DNA from: JAAYBQ01 sp035403465
GTDB lineage: Bacteria; Spirochaetota; UBA4802; UBA5550
DNA: 64,000 nt
Direction: 5' to 3'
NCBI GenBank assembly: GCA_035403465.1
Contig: DAONFG010000006.1
Span: 45,689 to 109,688 of the forward strand
The notes below the pieces were generated by a model that worked only from the letters and a program-made list of their open reading frames with translations, did no database searches and had not been told where the DNA came from. This document shows, piece by piece, positions 1 to 8,172 of this stretch. Every line of letters begins with the position of its first letter. The stretch's first letter is position 1. Both the position numbers and the translations under genes were made by a program.

Positions 1-172
1 TTAAAAGGTAATCCTCAAGCTTCTCTTCAAGGGCGGATTCGGCAATAGAGCGGATGTTCCCCTCAATGAAAATTTTTTCAAGAAAGCTTATGATAAACGG
101 AGCGGAATCAGCGGTGAGAAGCCTCCATGCAGGGTGGGCAGCCTTTAATCTATTCAGGTATTCATAATTCAT
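1..172 (-). CDS. JetA-like DUF3375 protein, N-terminal fragment (Wadjet-type system)
   Basis: The gene begins with the ATG at 172-170 and runs off the left edge, so only the first 57 codons are visible. The translation begins MNYEYLNRLKAAHPAWRLL and continues with APFIISFLEKIF, then NIRSI and a LEDYL motif. This order (HPAWRLL, then a hydrophobic SFL segment, then a short NIRSI stretch and LEDYL) is how DUF3375 proteins begin, as I recall the family. DUF3375 is the JetA (kleisin-like) subunit of type I Wadjet, an SMC-type system that restricts plasmids. The partners JetB, JetC and JetD would lie to the left of the window. I see no strong ribosome binding site. The identification rests on the N-terminal signature only, because the rest of the gene is not here. 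Confidence 0.66.
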   Translation of the reverse strand, partial: MNYEYLNRLKAAHPAWRLLTADSAPFIISFLEKIFIEGNIRSIAESALEEKLEDYLL

Positions 173-392
173 GGATTAACACTAAAAGCCATTAGTTTTA
201 GCGCAAGTGAAATTCGGGGCACCCGGACTTTTGCTTCCGGCGGCATTATTCGCAACCTGAACAAAACTCTTAACTTTGTGAATATTTGAAAAATGCGCTG
301 TTTTTTTTCTTGTATTATAAGGCGCCTGCAATTTTATAAGTTCATTGCCTTAAATAAATAGACCGCCAGAATTACGATAAAGGAGTAGCAAT
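173..392. other. Intergenic region between divergent genes
   Basis: This is an AT-rich stretch between the divergently transcribed JetA-like and crotonase genes, so both promoters should lie here. A possible -10 (TATTAT, 313-318) follows a T-tract, but no well-spaced -35 could be assigned. I see no coding potential or repeat. Confidence 0.4.
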
Positions 393-1166
393 ATGGTAAA
401 ACATATCATCGAGGATAATGTACTGATTGCGCAGTTCGCGAACGCGCCCACATATTCAATGACTTTTGAAAGCCTTGTTAACATCAGGGATGCCGTTAAA
501 AAAGTAAAAGAGGATGATTCGCTCAAGGGCCTGATTTTCACAGGCGAGGGCAAATTCTTCTGTTCAGGTTTTGACCTTCCAACTTTCATCGGTTTTAAAG
601 GACGCGAGGATGTTCTTAACTTCTTCAACGTTGAAGAGGAGATGCTTTATGAAATTTATACATGCCCCAAACCGGTTATCGCCGCAATTAACGGCCACTG
701 CACAGCGGGCGGTTTCATTATTTCCATGGGATGCGACTACAGGATCGCGACAGACAACCAGAAAGCAAAAATGGGTATGACAGAAATAAAAATAGGCATG
801 TCGCTTACAATCGCCGAAATGGAACTTGTACGATCAGGCTGTAACAGCGAACGAATGGTCCGCGACATCATGTATAACGGCGAAATGTACAGGTTTGATG
901 GTGCGAAACAGATCGGTATTGTTGACGAGATTGTTCCTGAAGCAGAACTCATTGCAGCTGCGAAGAAAAAAATCTGCGCATGGTGGGACCAGCCGGGTCA
1001 TGCTTTTTCCAATATCAAATACTGCCTCAGGTACCCGATATCTTCACAGATGAGAAACAGGCTCGACACCGAGAACTGGCAGGACGGGCTGTGCCAGGTG
1101 CTCACAAGCCCGCAGACAAGGGCAGTCATTGAAATGGTACAGAAGATGATGACCGGCGGGAAATAA
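393..1166 (+). CDS. Enoyl-CoA hydratase/isomerase (crotonase) family protein, isomerase-like
   Basis: This 257-residue protein is of typical crotonase length. The oxyanion-hole segments are visible as FCSGFDL (about residue 55) and GHCTAGG (about 100), followed by CDYRIATDN, a signature shared with delta3,delta2-enoyl-CoA isomerases. Of the two catalytic glutamates of enoyl-CoA hydratase, the one in the 'GQPE' position is kept (MTEIKIG). The one that normally follows the GGG motif is replaced by an aliphatic residue. A single glutamate favours double-bond isomerisation of unsaturated acyl-CoA over hydration, but substrate cannot be read from sequence. The start is supported by AAAGGAG at 379-385. 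The gene stands alone and ends in a strong terminator, with no beta-oxidation neighbours in the window. Confidence 0.85.
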   Translation: MVKHIIEDNVLIAQFANAPTYSMTFESLVNIRDAVKKVKEDDSLKGLIFTGEGKFFCSGFDLPTFIGFKGREDVLNFFNVEEEMLYEIYTCPKPVIAAINGHCTAGGFIISMGCDYRIATDNQKAKMGMTEIKIGMSLTIAEMELVRSGCNSERMVRDIMYNGEMYRFDGAKQIGIVDEIVPEAELIAAAKKKICAWWDQPGHAFSNIKYCLRYPISSQMRNRLDTENWQDGLCQVLTSPQTRAVIEMVQKMMTGGK

Positions 1167-1191
1167 TCCGTTCCCGTCATAGAATACAAAT

Positions 1192-1222
1192 AAAAAAACC
1201 CGGGCTTGACCGGGTTTTTTTA
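1192..1222. terminator. Bidirectional intrinsic terminator
   Basis: An A-tract plus CCCGG arm pairs with a CCGGG plus T-tract arm around a short loop. It sits between two convergent genes (ends at 1166 and 1259), so it can serve both strands. Confidence 0.85.
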
Positions 1223-1258
1223 TTATAGTACTTTAATAACCGACCAGCCGGGCTGGGA

Positions 1259-1699
1259 TTATTTTATCATTATCACCATGACAGTGGTGATGAAGGTTGT
1301 AACAAGCGAAAGCCCTATGCCTGTAAACCACATCATCATGCTGAATTTTTTATCAACCTGTTCAAACCTTGTGTTCATGTCTGCCCTGAGGTCTTCAAAG
1401 CGCTTGTCCACCTGCTCAAAACGCTTGTCCACATGCTCAAAACGCTTGTCCACATGCTCAAAACGCTTCTCAATATATGCAAACTGCGTTTTCATATTTG
1501 CGAACATCTCCATCATGAGTTCGCGCTGGTGCCTGAGCTCCTCCTCGACCCTGATTGTTCTTTCGCGAAGTTCCATATCGTATGTTTGCGAACCCCGCCT
1601 CGCACTGTGTCCGCTTTTGAGCACAGGGAATATCTCTGCGAGATACTTTGCCATCTGCTCCATATCCGCTTTTGTAAGCCTTGATGCCATATTCGTCAT
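1259..1699 (-). CDS. Coiled-coil protein with C-terminal membrane anchor (Bdr/DUF1640-like)
   Basis: This protein of about 146 residues has a basic N-terminal part, then a long heptad region in which the motif KRFEHVD/KRFEQVD is repeated (about residues 78-115). It ends in one hydrophobic segment (WFTGIGLSLVTTFITTVMVI) that should anchor it in the inner membrane. The heptads give a coiled coil and probably oligomerisation. Architecture and repeat resemble the Bdr proteins of Borrelia and DUF1640-type proteins, a resemblance in layout rather than a proven relationship. The function is unknown. A second in-frame ATG at 1690-1688 has AAAGG 11 bases upstream and could be the true start. It is convergent with the crotonase gene. 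Confidence 0.7.
   Translation of the reverse strand: MTNMASRLTKADMEQMAKYLAEIFPVLKSGHSARRGSQTYDMELRERTIRVEEELRHQRELMMEMFANMKTQFAYIEKRFEHVDKRFEHVDKRFEQVDKRFEDLRADMNTRFEQVDKKFSMMMWFTGIGLSLVTTFITTVMVIMIK
1401..1463. repeat. 21-bp in-frame tandem repeat (3 units)
   Basis: Three consecutive 21-bp units (1401-1421, 1422-1442, 1443-1463) are near-identical; units two and three are identical. Each encodes one seven-residue heptad of the coiled-coil protein on the minus strand. A fourth, diverged unit begins at 1464. Because 21 is a multiple of three, gain or loss of a unit keeps the frame. Confidence 0.9.
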
Positions 1700-2031
1700 A
1701 TCCTTTACCCTTTAATTATAATACGGCGCATTTCCTGTCAAGCAATGCCGCTGAAATTAATACGTTTCCGGGATCCATTCCGGTAAAAAAATGATTAAAA
1801 AAACTGCGCTTTTTAATTATTTTTCATCTATTTAAAGGAGTGTTTCATCGAGCTAAAAAAAGCTTGACTCTTGCCATTTTAAATCTCTTCTAATATTAAT
1901 AACTGTTTAAAATTTTCCGCAGAAAACAGAACAGATCTACCGTTCTTTTCTCTGTGCCTATGCTGCAGATTATACAGTTTAAGGCTTAATAAGTCTTTTG
2001 AATACGAATAACAACTTGATAAGGGTAAAAA
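1700..2031. other. Intergenic region upstream of ribH
   Basis: These 332 bases between divergent genes contain no convincing ORF. A weak plus-strand promoter candidate is TTGCCA (1871-1876), a 17-base spacer, then TATTAA (1894-1899). I looked for an FMN (RFN) riboswitch ahead of ribH and saw none of its conserved helices. Confidence 0.4.
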
Positions 2032-2496
2032 ATGAAAACTATCGAAGGAAAACTGGACGCAACCGGACTTAAAGTGGGTATAGTCGTCTCCCGTTTTAAC
2101 GAATTCATCACTGGCAAACTTCTCGGCGGCGCAGTAGACTGTTTAAAACGCAATAACGCCGATGAGGAGAATATTACTGTTGCATGGGTGCCCGGCGCAT
2201 TCGAAATACCTGCTACAGCCAAAAGACTGGTGCAGTCAAAAAAATACGACGCCGTTATATGCCTGGGCACTGTCATCAGGGGCTCCACTCCGCATTTTGA
2301 ATATGTATCAGCCGAGGTCTCCAAGGGAGTCGCGCAGGTGAGCATGACCGCGGAGATCCCGGTCATCTTCGGAGTCCTTACAACTGACAGCATTGAACAG
2401 GCTATTGAACGCGCAGGTACAAAGTCAGGCAACAAGGGATTTGACGCAGCCATGTCCGCAATCGAAATGGCTAATCTTTTCAGACAGATCAGCTGA
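2032..2496 (+). CDS. ribH: 6,7-dimethyl-8-ribityllumazine synthase
   Basis: RibH condenses 5-amino-6-ribitylaminouracil with 3,4-dihydroxybutanone phosphate, the penultimate step of riboflavin synthesis, in the cytoplasm as an icosahedral or pentameric assembly. The 154-residue product has the family landmarks in place: SRFNEF at residues 20-25, PGAFEIP at 54-60, GTVIRG at 79-84, and the catalytic His88 in TPHFEYV, at the same number as in Bacillus. The C-terminal NKGFDAAMSAIEM is also typical. AAGGG lies just ahead of the ATG. The stop codon overlaps the nusB start (TGATG), so the two are translationally coupled. This ribH-nusB pairing is common in bacteria. No other rib genes are in the window. 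Confidence 0.97.
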   Translation: MKTIEGKLDATGLKVGIVVSRFNEFITGKLLGGAVDCLKRNNADEENITVAWVPGAFEIPATAKRLVQSKKYDAVICLGTVIRGSTPHFEYVSAEVSKGVAQVSMTAEIPVIFGVLTTDSIEQAIERAGTKSGNKGFDAAMSAIEMANLFRQIS

Positions 2497-2909
2497 TGGG
2501 TCAGAGGCGCAGGGCAAGGGAACATGCTCTGCAGGGGCTTTACATGTATGAAGTCGGAAAAGCCCCTGTCAGGAGTATTACAGAATTTGACTGGATTGAC
2601 GGGGAAATCCCCGACGAGGTCAGGAGTTTTACTGTTGAGCTGATCGAGGGGACAATCAGCAACCTGGAAAAAATCGATTCGCTTATAAAAGATTATTCCA
2701 GGAACTGGAAACCTGAACGGCTCACTGTTATTGACAGATCGATCCTTAGACTCGCTATTTTTGAAATGATGTTTATGCCCGACATCCCCACCGTGGTCAC
2801 TATCAACGAGAGCATTGAACTCGGCAAGACCTTCGGCGGTGAGAACTCGGGGCAGTTTATAAACGGTATACTCGACGCTGTGAAGAAACATGAACTCAAT
2901 GAGGAGTGA
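2496..2909 (+). CDS. nusB: Transcription antitermination factor NusB
   Basis: NusB is the small all-helical protein that binds boxA RNA together with NusE (S10) and supports rRNA antitermination. The 137-residue product starts with the typical basic RRRAREHALQGLYMYE helix. It carries the conserved WKPERLTVIDRSILRLAIFE segment in the middle (about residues 69-88) and ends with VVTINESIELGKTFGGENSGQFINGILD-type sequence, of which ESIELGK and FINGILD are the strongest landmarks. It overlaps ribH by one base and the following TPR gene by four bases (GTGA), so the three form one operon. Confidence 0.96.
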   Translation: MGQRRRAREHALQGLYMYEVGKAPVRSITEFDWIDGEIPDEVRSFTVELIEGTISNLEKIDSLIKDYSRNWKPERLTVIDRSILRLAIFEMMFMPDIPTVVTINESIELGKTFGGENSGQFINGILDAVKKHELNEE

Positions 2910-4975
2910 AACGACCAGTGCTACTACCACGAAAAAACAGGAACACCCCGGAAGAGGATGAATCAATAGCCCGCAACAGGATCAGCGGCATAGAAAAAAT
3001 CCAGAAGGGATCAACGCCGGTTCCCGCAAACCAGAAATACATCATCATTATACTTTCACTGGTAGCAGTGATTGCAGTATCGGCAGTGCTCTTCCTCTAC
3101 TTCTACAAAGGCCGGACAACAGCAACTGACCTGGCGCAGAACCAGGGACAGGGAACCGGCATAGTCACGGGAAACGAAGTGATGCCGGGTTCGGGCTCGC
3201 AGGTAATGAGAGATTACCAGACCACTAACCAGACACTCAAAAAAGCAATTGAGAGCTACAAGAGCGGGTTCCTGGCCAACGCGATCACCGAGTTTACTGA
3301 AGTTGTAGAATCGAACGCAAGTGACCAGGACAAGGCCATTGCCCTGCTCTACCTGGGAATCATAGCGGATACAAAAGCTGAGTTCGCCAACGCGATCAGG
3401 TATTTTGAACGGGCCCTCGGTTATGATAAAAACAATCCCGAAATCTACCTTTCAATGGCGCGCACATACAGCAAAATGAGTGACTTTGAGAATGCCGCGA
3501 AATACGCACAGATGGCATCGGACATGTCGCCTTCAGATGTCTACCCCATGCTGCTCCTTGGAAATATTAACTTCAACCTCACACGGTATGATGACGCAAT
3601 AAGATATTATGAACGGGGGCTCAAGATAAACCCGAACCACCCTGCTCTCCTCTACAACATGGCAATGGCCATGTTCAAGAAGGGCGAACGCTTTCAGGCG
3701 CTTGAATACTTAAAAAAGGCAGCCGACTCTGACGGCATAGGTGAAATCGCATACAAGTCATACTCCAGGCTGGGCGCCGAGTTTCTTGAGAGCAACATGT
3801 TTGACCTGGCCGAAAAATACCTTGTCCAGGCCGTAAACATCCGGCCCGCTGAAGCGCTGGCGCACTACAACCTCGGCGTTGCATACCTGCGTCAGGGGAA
3901 AAACGACGACGCGCTGAAGCAGCTTGAAGAGGCTGAAAGGCTGGGCCAGGATGACACCGGGATGCTGGAGAACCTGGGCGAATCCTACTTCAGCCTGAAG
4001 GACTACGACAGGAGCCTGCGGTCATACAACAAGGTGCTGGAAAAAAAGGGCCGCGACGTAAGGATACTGTCACGTATAGGTGAAATATATTATTCCAAAG
4101 GCGACCTTGAACGTTCTTACGAGGCGTACAGGAAGGTAACACAGGTACAGCCTGCAACCGAAAACGCGCGCATCGCTTTCCTGAACATGGGGAACATCCT
4201 TGACGACGCACAGCGCTTTGACGATGCGATCAAGGCATACGAATCAGCCAACGCGATCAGGGACAACGACGACCTGGCGCACTTCAACCTGGGCCTTGCG
4301 TACATGCACGCAGACAAGCCCGCGCTTGCAGTGAACGCATGGAAAAAGGCCGCGCAGATCAATCCCGGGAACATAAAGGCCAGGATGATGCTGGGCGACT
4401 ACTATCTTCAGAAGGGCTACCCTGATCTTGCCGAGAAGGAGTTCCAGGAGATCGCGTACAAATGGCCCGAGGACCAGGAATCAACCTTCAAGCTGGGAAC
4501 CATATACCACAGGCAGAAGGACTACGCTGATGCGAAAAAGGCATACAAGCGCGTAATCGAGGCAAACGGATCGTCCGAGTTCGCGCGCAAGGCGTACATC
4601 AACCTGGCAGTGATAATAAGTGCAGAACGCCAGGACGAGAACTCGTTCAACGAGGCGCTGGCTATGGTCCAGAAGGCGCTGCAGATCAAATCGGACGACC
4701 CTGATGCGCTCATGGCCCTGGGCATGGTCTATGCAAGGATGGAGATGCATGAAAGGGCAGTCGAATCATTCTACCAGTCAATAAAGGCATCGCGCGAGAG
4801 CAGGATGACCGCAGAGTGCTATAACAATATAGGCAAGAGCTACTACGCGATGAAGCAGTATAAAAGATCAATCGAGGCTTTCGGCAGGGGAGTTGAAGAG
4901 GACCCGGCCAACGAGGAGATCAGGATGAACAGAAAGTCCGCGGTTCAGGCCTACGAGAACGAGCTCAACAGGTAA
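2906..4975 (+). CDS. Membrane-anchored TPR-repeat protein
   Basis: This protein of about 689 residues has a cytoplasmic basic N-terminus, one transmembrane helix (about residues 45-66, IIIILSLVAVIAVSAVLFLY) and then roughly fourteen tetratricopeptide repeats filling residues 105-680. Repeats such as AIRYFERALGYDKNNPEIYLS fit the TPR consensus well. TPR arrays form protein-binding superhelices, and here the array would face the periplasm as a scaffold. Partners are unknown. The start is GTG at 2906, overlapping the nusB stop; a GTG at 2918 has better spacing from GAGGAG (2901-2906) and is an alternative. It lies between nusB and dgt in the same operon. Confidence 0.85.
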   Translation: MKRPVLLPRKNRNTPEEDESIARNRISGIEKIQKGSTPVPANQKYIIIILSLVAVIAVSAVLFLYFYKGRTTATDLAQNQGQGTGIVTGNEVMPGSGSQVMRDYQTTNQTLKKAIESYKSGFLANAITEFTEVVESNASDQDKAIALLYLGIIADTKAEFANAIRYFERALGYDKNNPEIYLSMARTYSKMSDFENAAKYAQMASDMSPSDVYPMLLLGNINFNLTRYDDAIRYYERGLKINPNHPALLYNMAMAMFKKGERFQALEYLKKAADSDGIGEIAYKSYSRLGAEFLESNMFDLAEKYLVQAVNIRPAEALAHYNLGVAYLRQGKNDDALKQLEEAERLGQDDTGMLENLGESYFSLKDYDRSLRSYNKVLEKKGRDVRILSRIGEIYYSKGDLERSYEAYRKVTQVQPATENARIAFLNMGNILDDAQRFDDAIKAYESANAIRDNDDLAHFNLGLAYMHADKPALAVNAWKKAAQINPGNIKARMMLGDYYLQKGYPDLAEKEFQEIAYKWPEDQESTFKLGTIYHRQKDYADAKKAYKRVIEANGSSEFARKAYINLAVIISAERQDENSFNEALAMVQKALQIKSDDPDALMALGMVYARMEMHERAVESFYQSIKASRESRMTAECYNNIGKSYYAMKQYKRSIEAFGRGVEEDPANEEIRMNRKSAVQAYENELNR

Positions 4976-4979
4976 CTGC

Positions 4980-6131
4980 ATGAACACCGACAGAAATATC
5001 CTCCAGGAGATTGAGGAAAAATTTCTTGCCCCGTATGCGGCGCTTTCATCGGCGACAAGGGGCCGCGACCATGAAGAGAAGAGCCATGCATACCGCACGG
5101 AATACCAGCGCGACAGGGAGAGGATAATCCACTCAAGGGCTTTCCGCAGGCTGGAATACAAAACGCAGGTCTTCATTAACCACGAAGGCGACCACTACAG
5201 GACAAGGCTTACTCATACAATCGAGGTTGCACAGATCGCGCGTGCGATTTCAAGGGCCTTGCGCCTCAACGAGGACCTGGCGGAGGGAATAGCCCTGGCG
5301 CATGACCTGGGACACACGCCCTTCGGGCACGTGGGAGAAAAGGAGCTGAACAGGCTCCTTGAAGGTTACGGCGGGTTTGAGCACAACAGGCAGAGCCTGC
5401 GGGTCGTGGAGACACTTGAAAAAAGGTACGCGGACTTTGACGGGCTTAACCTGACATGGGAGACCAGGGAGGGGATCATTAAGCATTCAGGCACATATGA
5501 CAGGCCCGAATCAGACTCCTTCATACCCGGGGAGCAGCCGTCGCTCGAAGCCCAGATAATCGACAATGCTGACGAGATCGCTTACAACAACCATGACCTT
5601 GACGACGGCATGGCCTCCGGTATACTTAAATATGATGAAGTAAGTAAGCTCGAGATATGGCGTATGGCCGTTGAAAAATACGGGCGGGCCCTGCCTGACT
5701 CAAAGAAGACCGCAGTTATGGAGATTATCCGCACTATCATAAACCTTCTCGTTTCAGACCTTATTGACTGCACAGAAAAAAAACTTGAACATAAAAAAAT
5801 CCGCTCCTACATGGACGTGAAGAACGCAGGAGACCGTGTTGCAGGATTTTCCGGGAGCGTTTCGCACGCAAACGATGAACTTAAACGTTTCCTGCACCAC
5901 AACCTTTACCAGAATTACCTTGTAACAAGGGTCTCGCTTAAATCACAAAGGGTGATAAGCGAACTGTTTTCAATATACACCGAGCATCCCGACACTCTCC
6001 CCGGGAGGTACAGGGATGAAATCGAAAAGCACGGAATAATCCGTACAGTAACAGACTTTATAGCAGGGATGACCGACAGGTACGCCCTGGAAGAGCACAG
6101 GAAACTTACAGACCCTCTTGCGAGGGTGTAG
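4980..6131 (+). CDS. dgt: dGTP triphosphohydrolase-like HD-domain protein
   Basis: This 383-residue protein of the dGTPase family hydrolyses dGTP (or other dNTPs) to the nucleoside and triphosphate. The HD metal site is visible: the first histidine in RLTHTIEV (about residue 80), HD in LAHDLGHTPFGH (about 103-114), and a later aspartate in IIDNADEIAYNNHDL. The N-terminal segment with SRAFRRLEYKTQVF is characteristic of the deoxyguanosine triphosphohydrolase-like (type 2) group, which is shorter than the E. coli enzyme. AGGTAA precedes the ATG. The gene follows the TPR gene by four bases and closes the ribH operon. Confidence 0.93.
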   Translation: MNTDRNILQEIEEKFLAPYAALSSATRGRDHEEKSHAYRTEYQRDRERIIHSRAFRRLEYKTQVFINHEGDHYRTRLTHTIEVAQIARAISRALRLNEDLAEGIALAHDLGHTPFGHVGEKELNRLLEGYGGFEHNRQSLRVVETLEKRYADFDGLNLTWETREGIIKHSGTYDRPESDSFIPGEQPSLEAQIIDNADEIAYNNHDLDDGMASGILKYDEVSKLEIWRMAVEKYGRALPDSKKTAVMEIIRTIINLLVSDLIDCTEKKLEHKKIRSYMDVKNAGDRVAGFSGSVSHANDELKRFLHHNLYQNYLVTRVSLKSQRVISELFSIYTEHPDTLPGRYRDEIEKHGIIRTVTDFIAGMTDRYALEEHRKLTDPLARV

Positions 6132-6317
6132 CCCACCTTCCCCGGAGGGGGCGCGTAAAACGAAACAAATAGCAGGGCTGGAAAATTAATTTTCTAAATA
6201 ATATGGCTGAATCAGAAAAAATCTATGATGAATATTAAGAATATAAAATTACAAACGATAACTTATTAATAAAAATAAATACCAATCGCTTTAAACAAGC
6301 ATGGAGAAAACAAAGTG

Positions 6318-6836
6318 ATGAACAGCGTAGACGACAAGTACCCGGAAATTCCGGAGTACCTTAAGGAGCTGCTCGAATCAGGGCAGACCATAGATGATAT
6401 TTTTCTTGATAAAGAGGGGAACTGGTTTCACAACGGTGAACCTTTTGTTAATGAAAAGATAAAAAGTTTTTTCAGCAGGTCTGTTGATATCACGGCAGAC
6501 GGTCAGTATGTAATCCATTACAGCAGTTACACATATCCCATACGGGTTGAGGATGCCCCTTATTTTATAACAGGCGTACAGTTTGAAGGATTCGGGACGT
6601 TCGAGAGGATTTTCCTTACCCTCTCATCAGGGGCGAGCGAGGAGCTCGATCCTAATACACTTTTCTGTAAAAATAACAATGCACTCTACTGCCGCATCAA
6701 AAAAGGAAGGCTTGTAGCCAAATTTAAAAGATCACCTTCATTCAATATACTCGAGAGGCTTGAAGAAACACCTGACGGCAGATACTCTGTAAGAATCTGC
6801 GGCGTAAACATTGATCTTGATATAAAAGAGGACTGA
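6318..6836 (+). CDS. DUF1285-like protein
   Basis: This cytoplasmic protein of about 172 residues has no signal peptide or membrane segment. The pattern DKEGNWFHNGEPF (about residues 30-42), then a phenylalanine-rich stretch, DGQYVIHY, and VEDAPYFITGV follows the layout of the DUF1285 family (dG.W.H.G.P, DG.Y.L, VEDAPF). The biochemical role is unknown. I chose ATG 6318 because GGAGAA at 6303-6308 sits nine bases upstream; a GTG immediately before it (6315) is in frame. It is followed after four bases by the VKOR-DsbA fusion gene, so the two are co-transcribed. Confidence 0.72.
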   Translation: MNSVDDKYPEIPEYLKELLESGQTIDDIFLDKEGNWFHNGEPFVNEKIKSFFSRSVDITADGQYVIHYSSYTYPIRVEDAPYFITGVQFEGFGTFERIFLTLSSGASEELDPNTLFCKNNNALYCRIKKGRLVAKFKRSPSFNILERLEETPDGRYSVRICGVNIDLDIKED

Positions 6837-6840
6837 AACA

Positions 6841-8076
6841 GTGAACAGGTACCTGAACACCATACAGATTCTTGCTGCCGCAGGGCTTGTGCTCTCGGCA
6901 ATTCTGCTCTACCAGCATTATCACCCTGACATGGACATGGGGATCATTGCATGCGGCAGGGGATTTGTCAATCCGTGCATCTCTGTGGGTCAGTCAAAGT
7001 ACGCTGTTTTCTTCGGTATACCGGTTGCGGCGCTGGGGCTGATCTTCTACATCTTCATAACATTCATGCTGCTTGTTGCGGACTACACAAAAGAAAAATA
7101 CTACGCGGTTATAAGCGGCATGATCCTGCCGCTTATTATTGCAGGTATTGCGGCTGACATCGTGCTGGGGAGCCTGATGATTAAGCTCGGAAGCATATGC
7201 AAACTGTGCGCGGCCACGTACATAATCAACATAGCCATACTCGTGTCACTTGTGCTGATGATAAAAAAATATCTTTCATGGGATGAACTCACAACTTCGA
7301 TTAAAAGCATACTGATGCCGGAAAATCCTGACCAGAAGGCCGTCCTGTCGCTGATGGTCCTTTTCATTTTTTTTATGGCATTCTCAGTCATCTCCGGAGC
7401 GGGCATTCTCAGGTTAAGGGCCGGCCTCAACAAGCCGTCCGAGCAGGCGGTCACGCGGGAACTTGCATCCTTTTACAAGAACCCGGCCGGCAGTATAGAC
7501 TTTCCCCGGAGCTCCATGACAGCGGGAAGTAAAAATCCGAAGCTGAGGATTTATGTTTTCACAGACTTCCTCTGTTCAGCATGCTACAAGTTTTATAACA
7601 CGGAAAAATATATACTGGCCAAATACGGCGACAGGGTGCAGTTCGTATACTACCACTATCCTCTTGACAGCACATGCAACAAATACTTTGACGACTCGCT
7701 CTATCCTGAATCATGCACGGCATCCAAATCAATGTATGCAGCAGCAAAGGCCGGGTTCTTTGAAGAATATTTCTTCATGCACTTCCATGACTATAAAGAG
7801 ATCAAGGAAAACTACGAGGATAAAACAGCAAGAAGGCTTGTAGAGAAAACATCCGATGAATTCCGTATAGGTAACGATAAACTTAAAACATTTACCGACC
7901 TGTTCGATTCAGCAGCCTACCCGAAAGAAATTACCGATAATATTGAATTTGCCGAGAAGCTGAAGATAGGGGGAACTCCCACGATATACATTTCAGGGAG
8001 GGAACTTAACGGCGTACCTCACCAGGACGTACTGGAAGCGATAATACTTAGCGAACTTAACGTCTCCGGAAAATAA
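6841..8076 (+). CDS. VKOR-DsbA fusion, disulfide-bond forming membrane protein
   Basis: This 411-residue protein joins a vitamin K epoxide reductase domain to a thioredoxin-like DsbA domain. The N-terminal half has four to five membrane helices, a loop cysteine pair (ACGRGFVNPC, about residues 37-46) and the quinone-side CKLC motif (about 121). After one more helix comes the periplasmic domain with CSAC as CXXC (about 246) and the cis-proline segment GGTPTIYI (about 380). In such fusions the VKOR part passes electrons from DsbA to quinone, so one protein both makes and regenerates disulfides, replacing DsbA/DsbB. The start is GTG, with AGAGGA about nine bases upstream. It probably serves the many exported proteins in this window. 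Confidence 0.92.
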   Translation: MNRYLNTIQILAAAGLVLSAILLYQHYHPDMDMGIIACGRGFVNPCISVGQSKYAVFFGIPVAALGLIFYIFITFMLLVADYTKEKYYAVISGMILPLIIAGIAADIVLGSLMIKLGSICKLCAATYIINIAILVSLVLMIKKYLSWDELTTSIKSILMPENPDQKAVLSLMVLFIFFMAFSVISGAGILRLRAGLNKPSEQAVTRELASFYKNPAGSIDFPRSSMTAGSKNPKLRIYVFTDFLCSACYKFYNTEKYILAKYGDRVQFVYYHYPLDSTCNKYFDDSLYPESCTASKSMYAAAKAGFFEEYFFMHFHDYKEIKENYEDKTARRLVEKTSDEFRIGNDKLKTFTDLFDSAAYPKEITDNIEFAEKLKIGGTPTIYISGRELNGVPHQDVLEAIILSELNVSGK

Positions 8077-8132
8077 AGCACCGATTATCCTGTTATAGCC
8101 GCGGAGTCTGACCTCCACAAGGCTCAAGGCAT

Positions 8133-8159
8133 GGATTCCCGTCTTCACGGGAATGACAT
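8133..8159. repeat. Short palindromic dispersed repeat (GATTCCCG...CGGGAATGACA type)
   Basis: ATTCCCGT and ACGGGAAT form an eight-base stem around CTTC, followed by GACAT. A related end is found at about 35887-35911. It lies between the convergent VKOR-DsbA and priA genes and may also act as a weak terminator. Confidence 0.65.
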
Positions 8160-8172
8160 TAACCTGCCGGAA

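Noticed and set aside
1401..1463. The 21-bp repeats as a CRISPR or iteron array
   Set aside because: They are contiguous, coding, and encode heptads of a coiled coil.
1860..2031. FMN riboswitch upstream of ribH
   Set aside because: None of the conserved RFN-element stretches is visible in the leader.
1986..2966. Long open frame on the minus strand across ribH, nusB and the start of the TPR gene
   Set aside because: ribH and nusB are unmistakable on the plus strand; the opposite frame shows no family motif and is a shadow.
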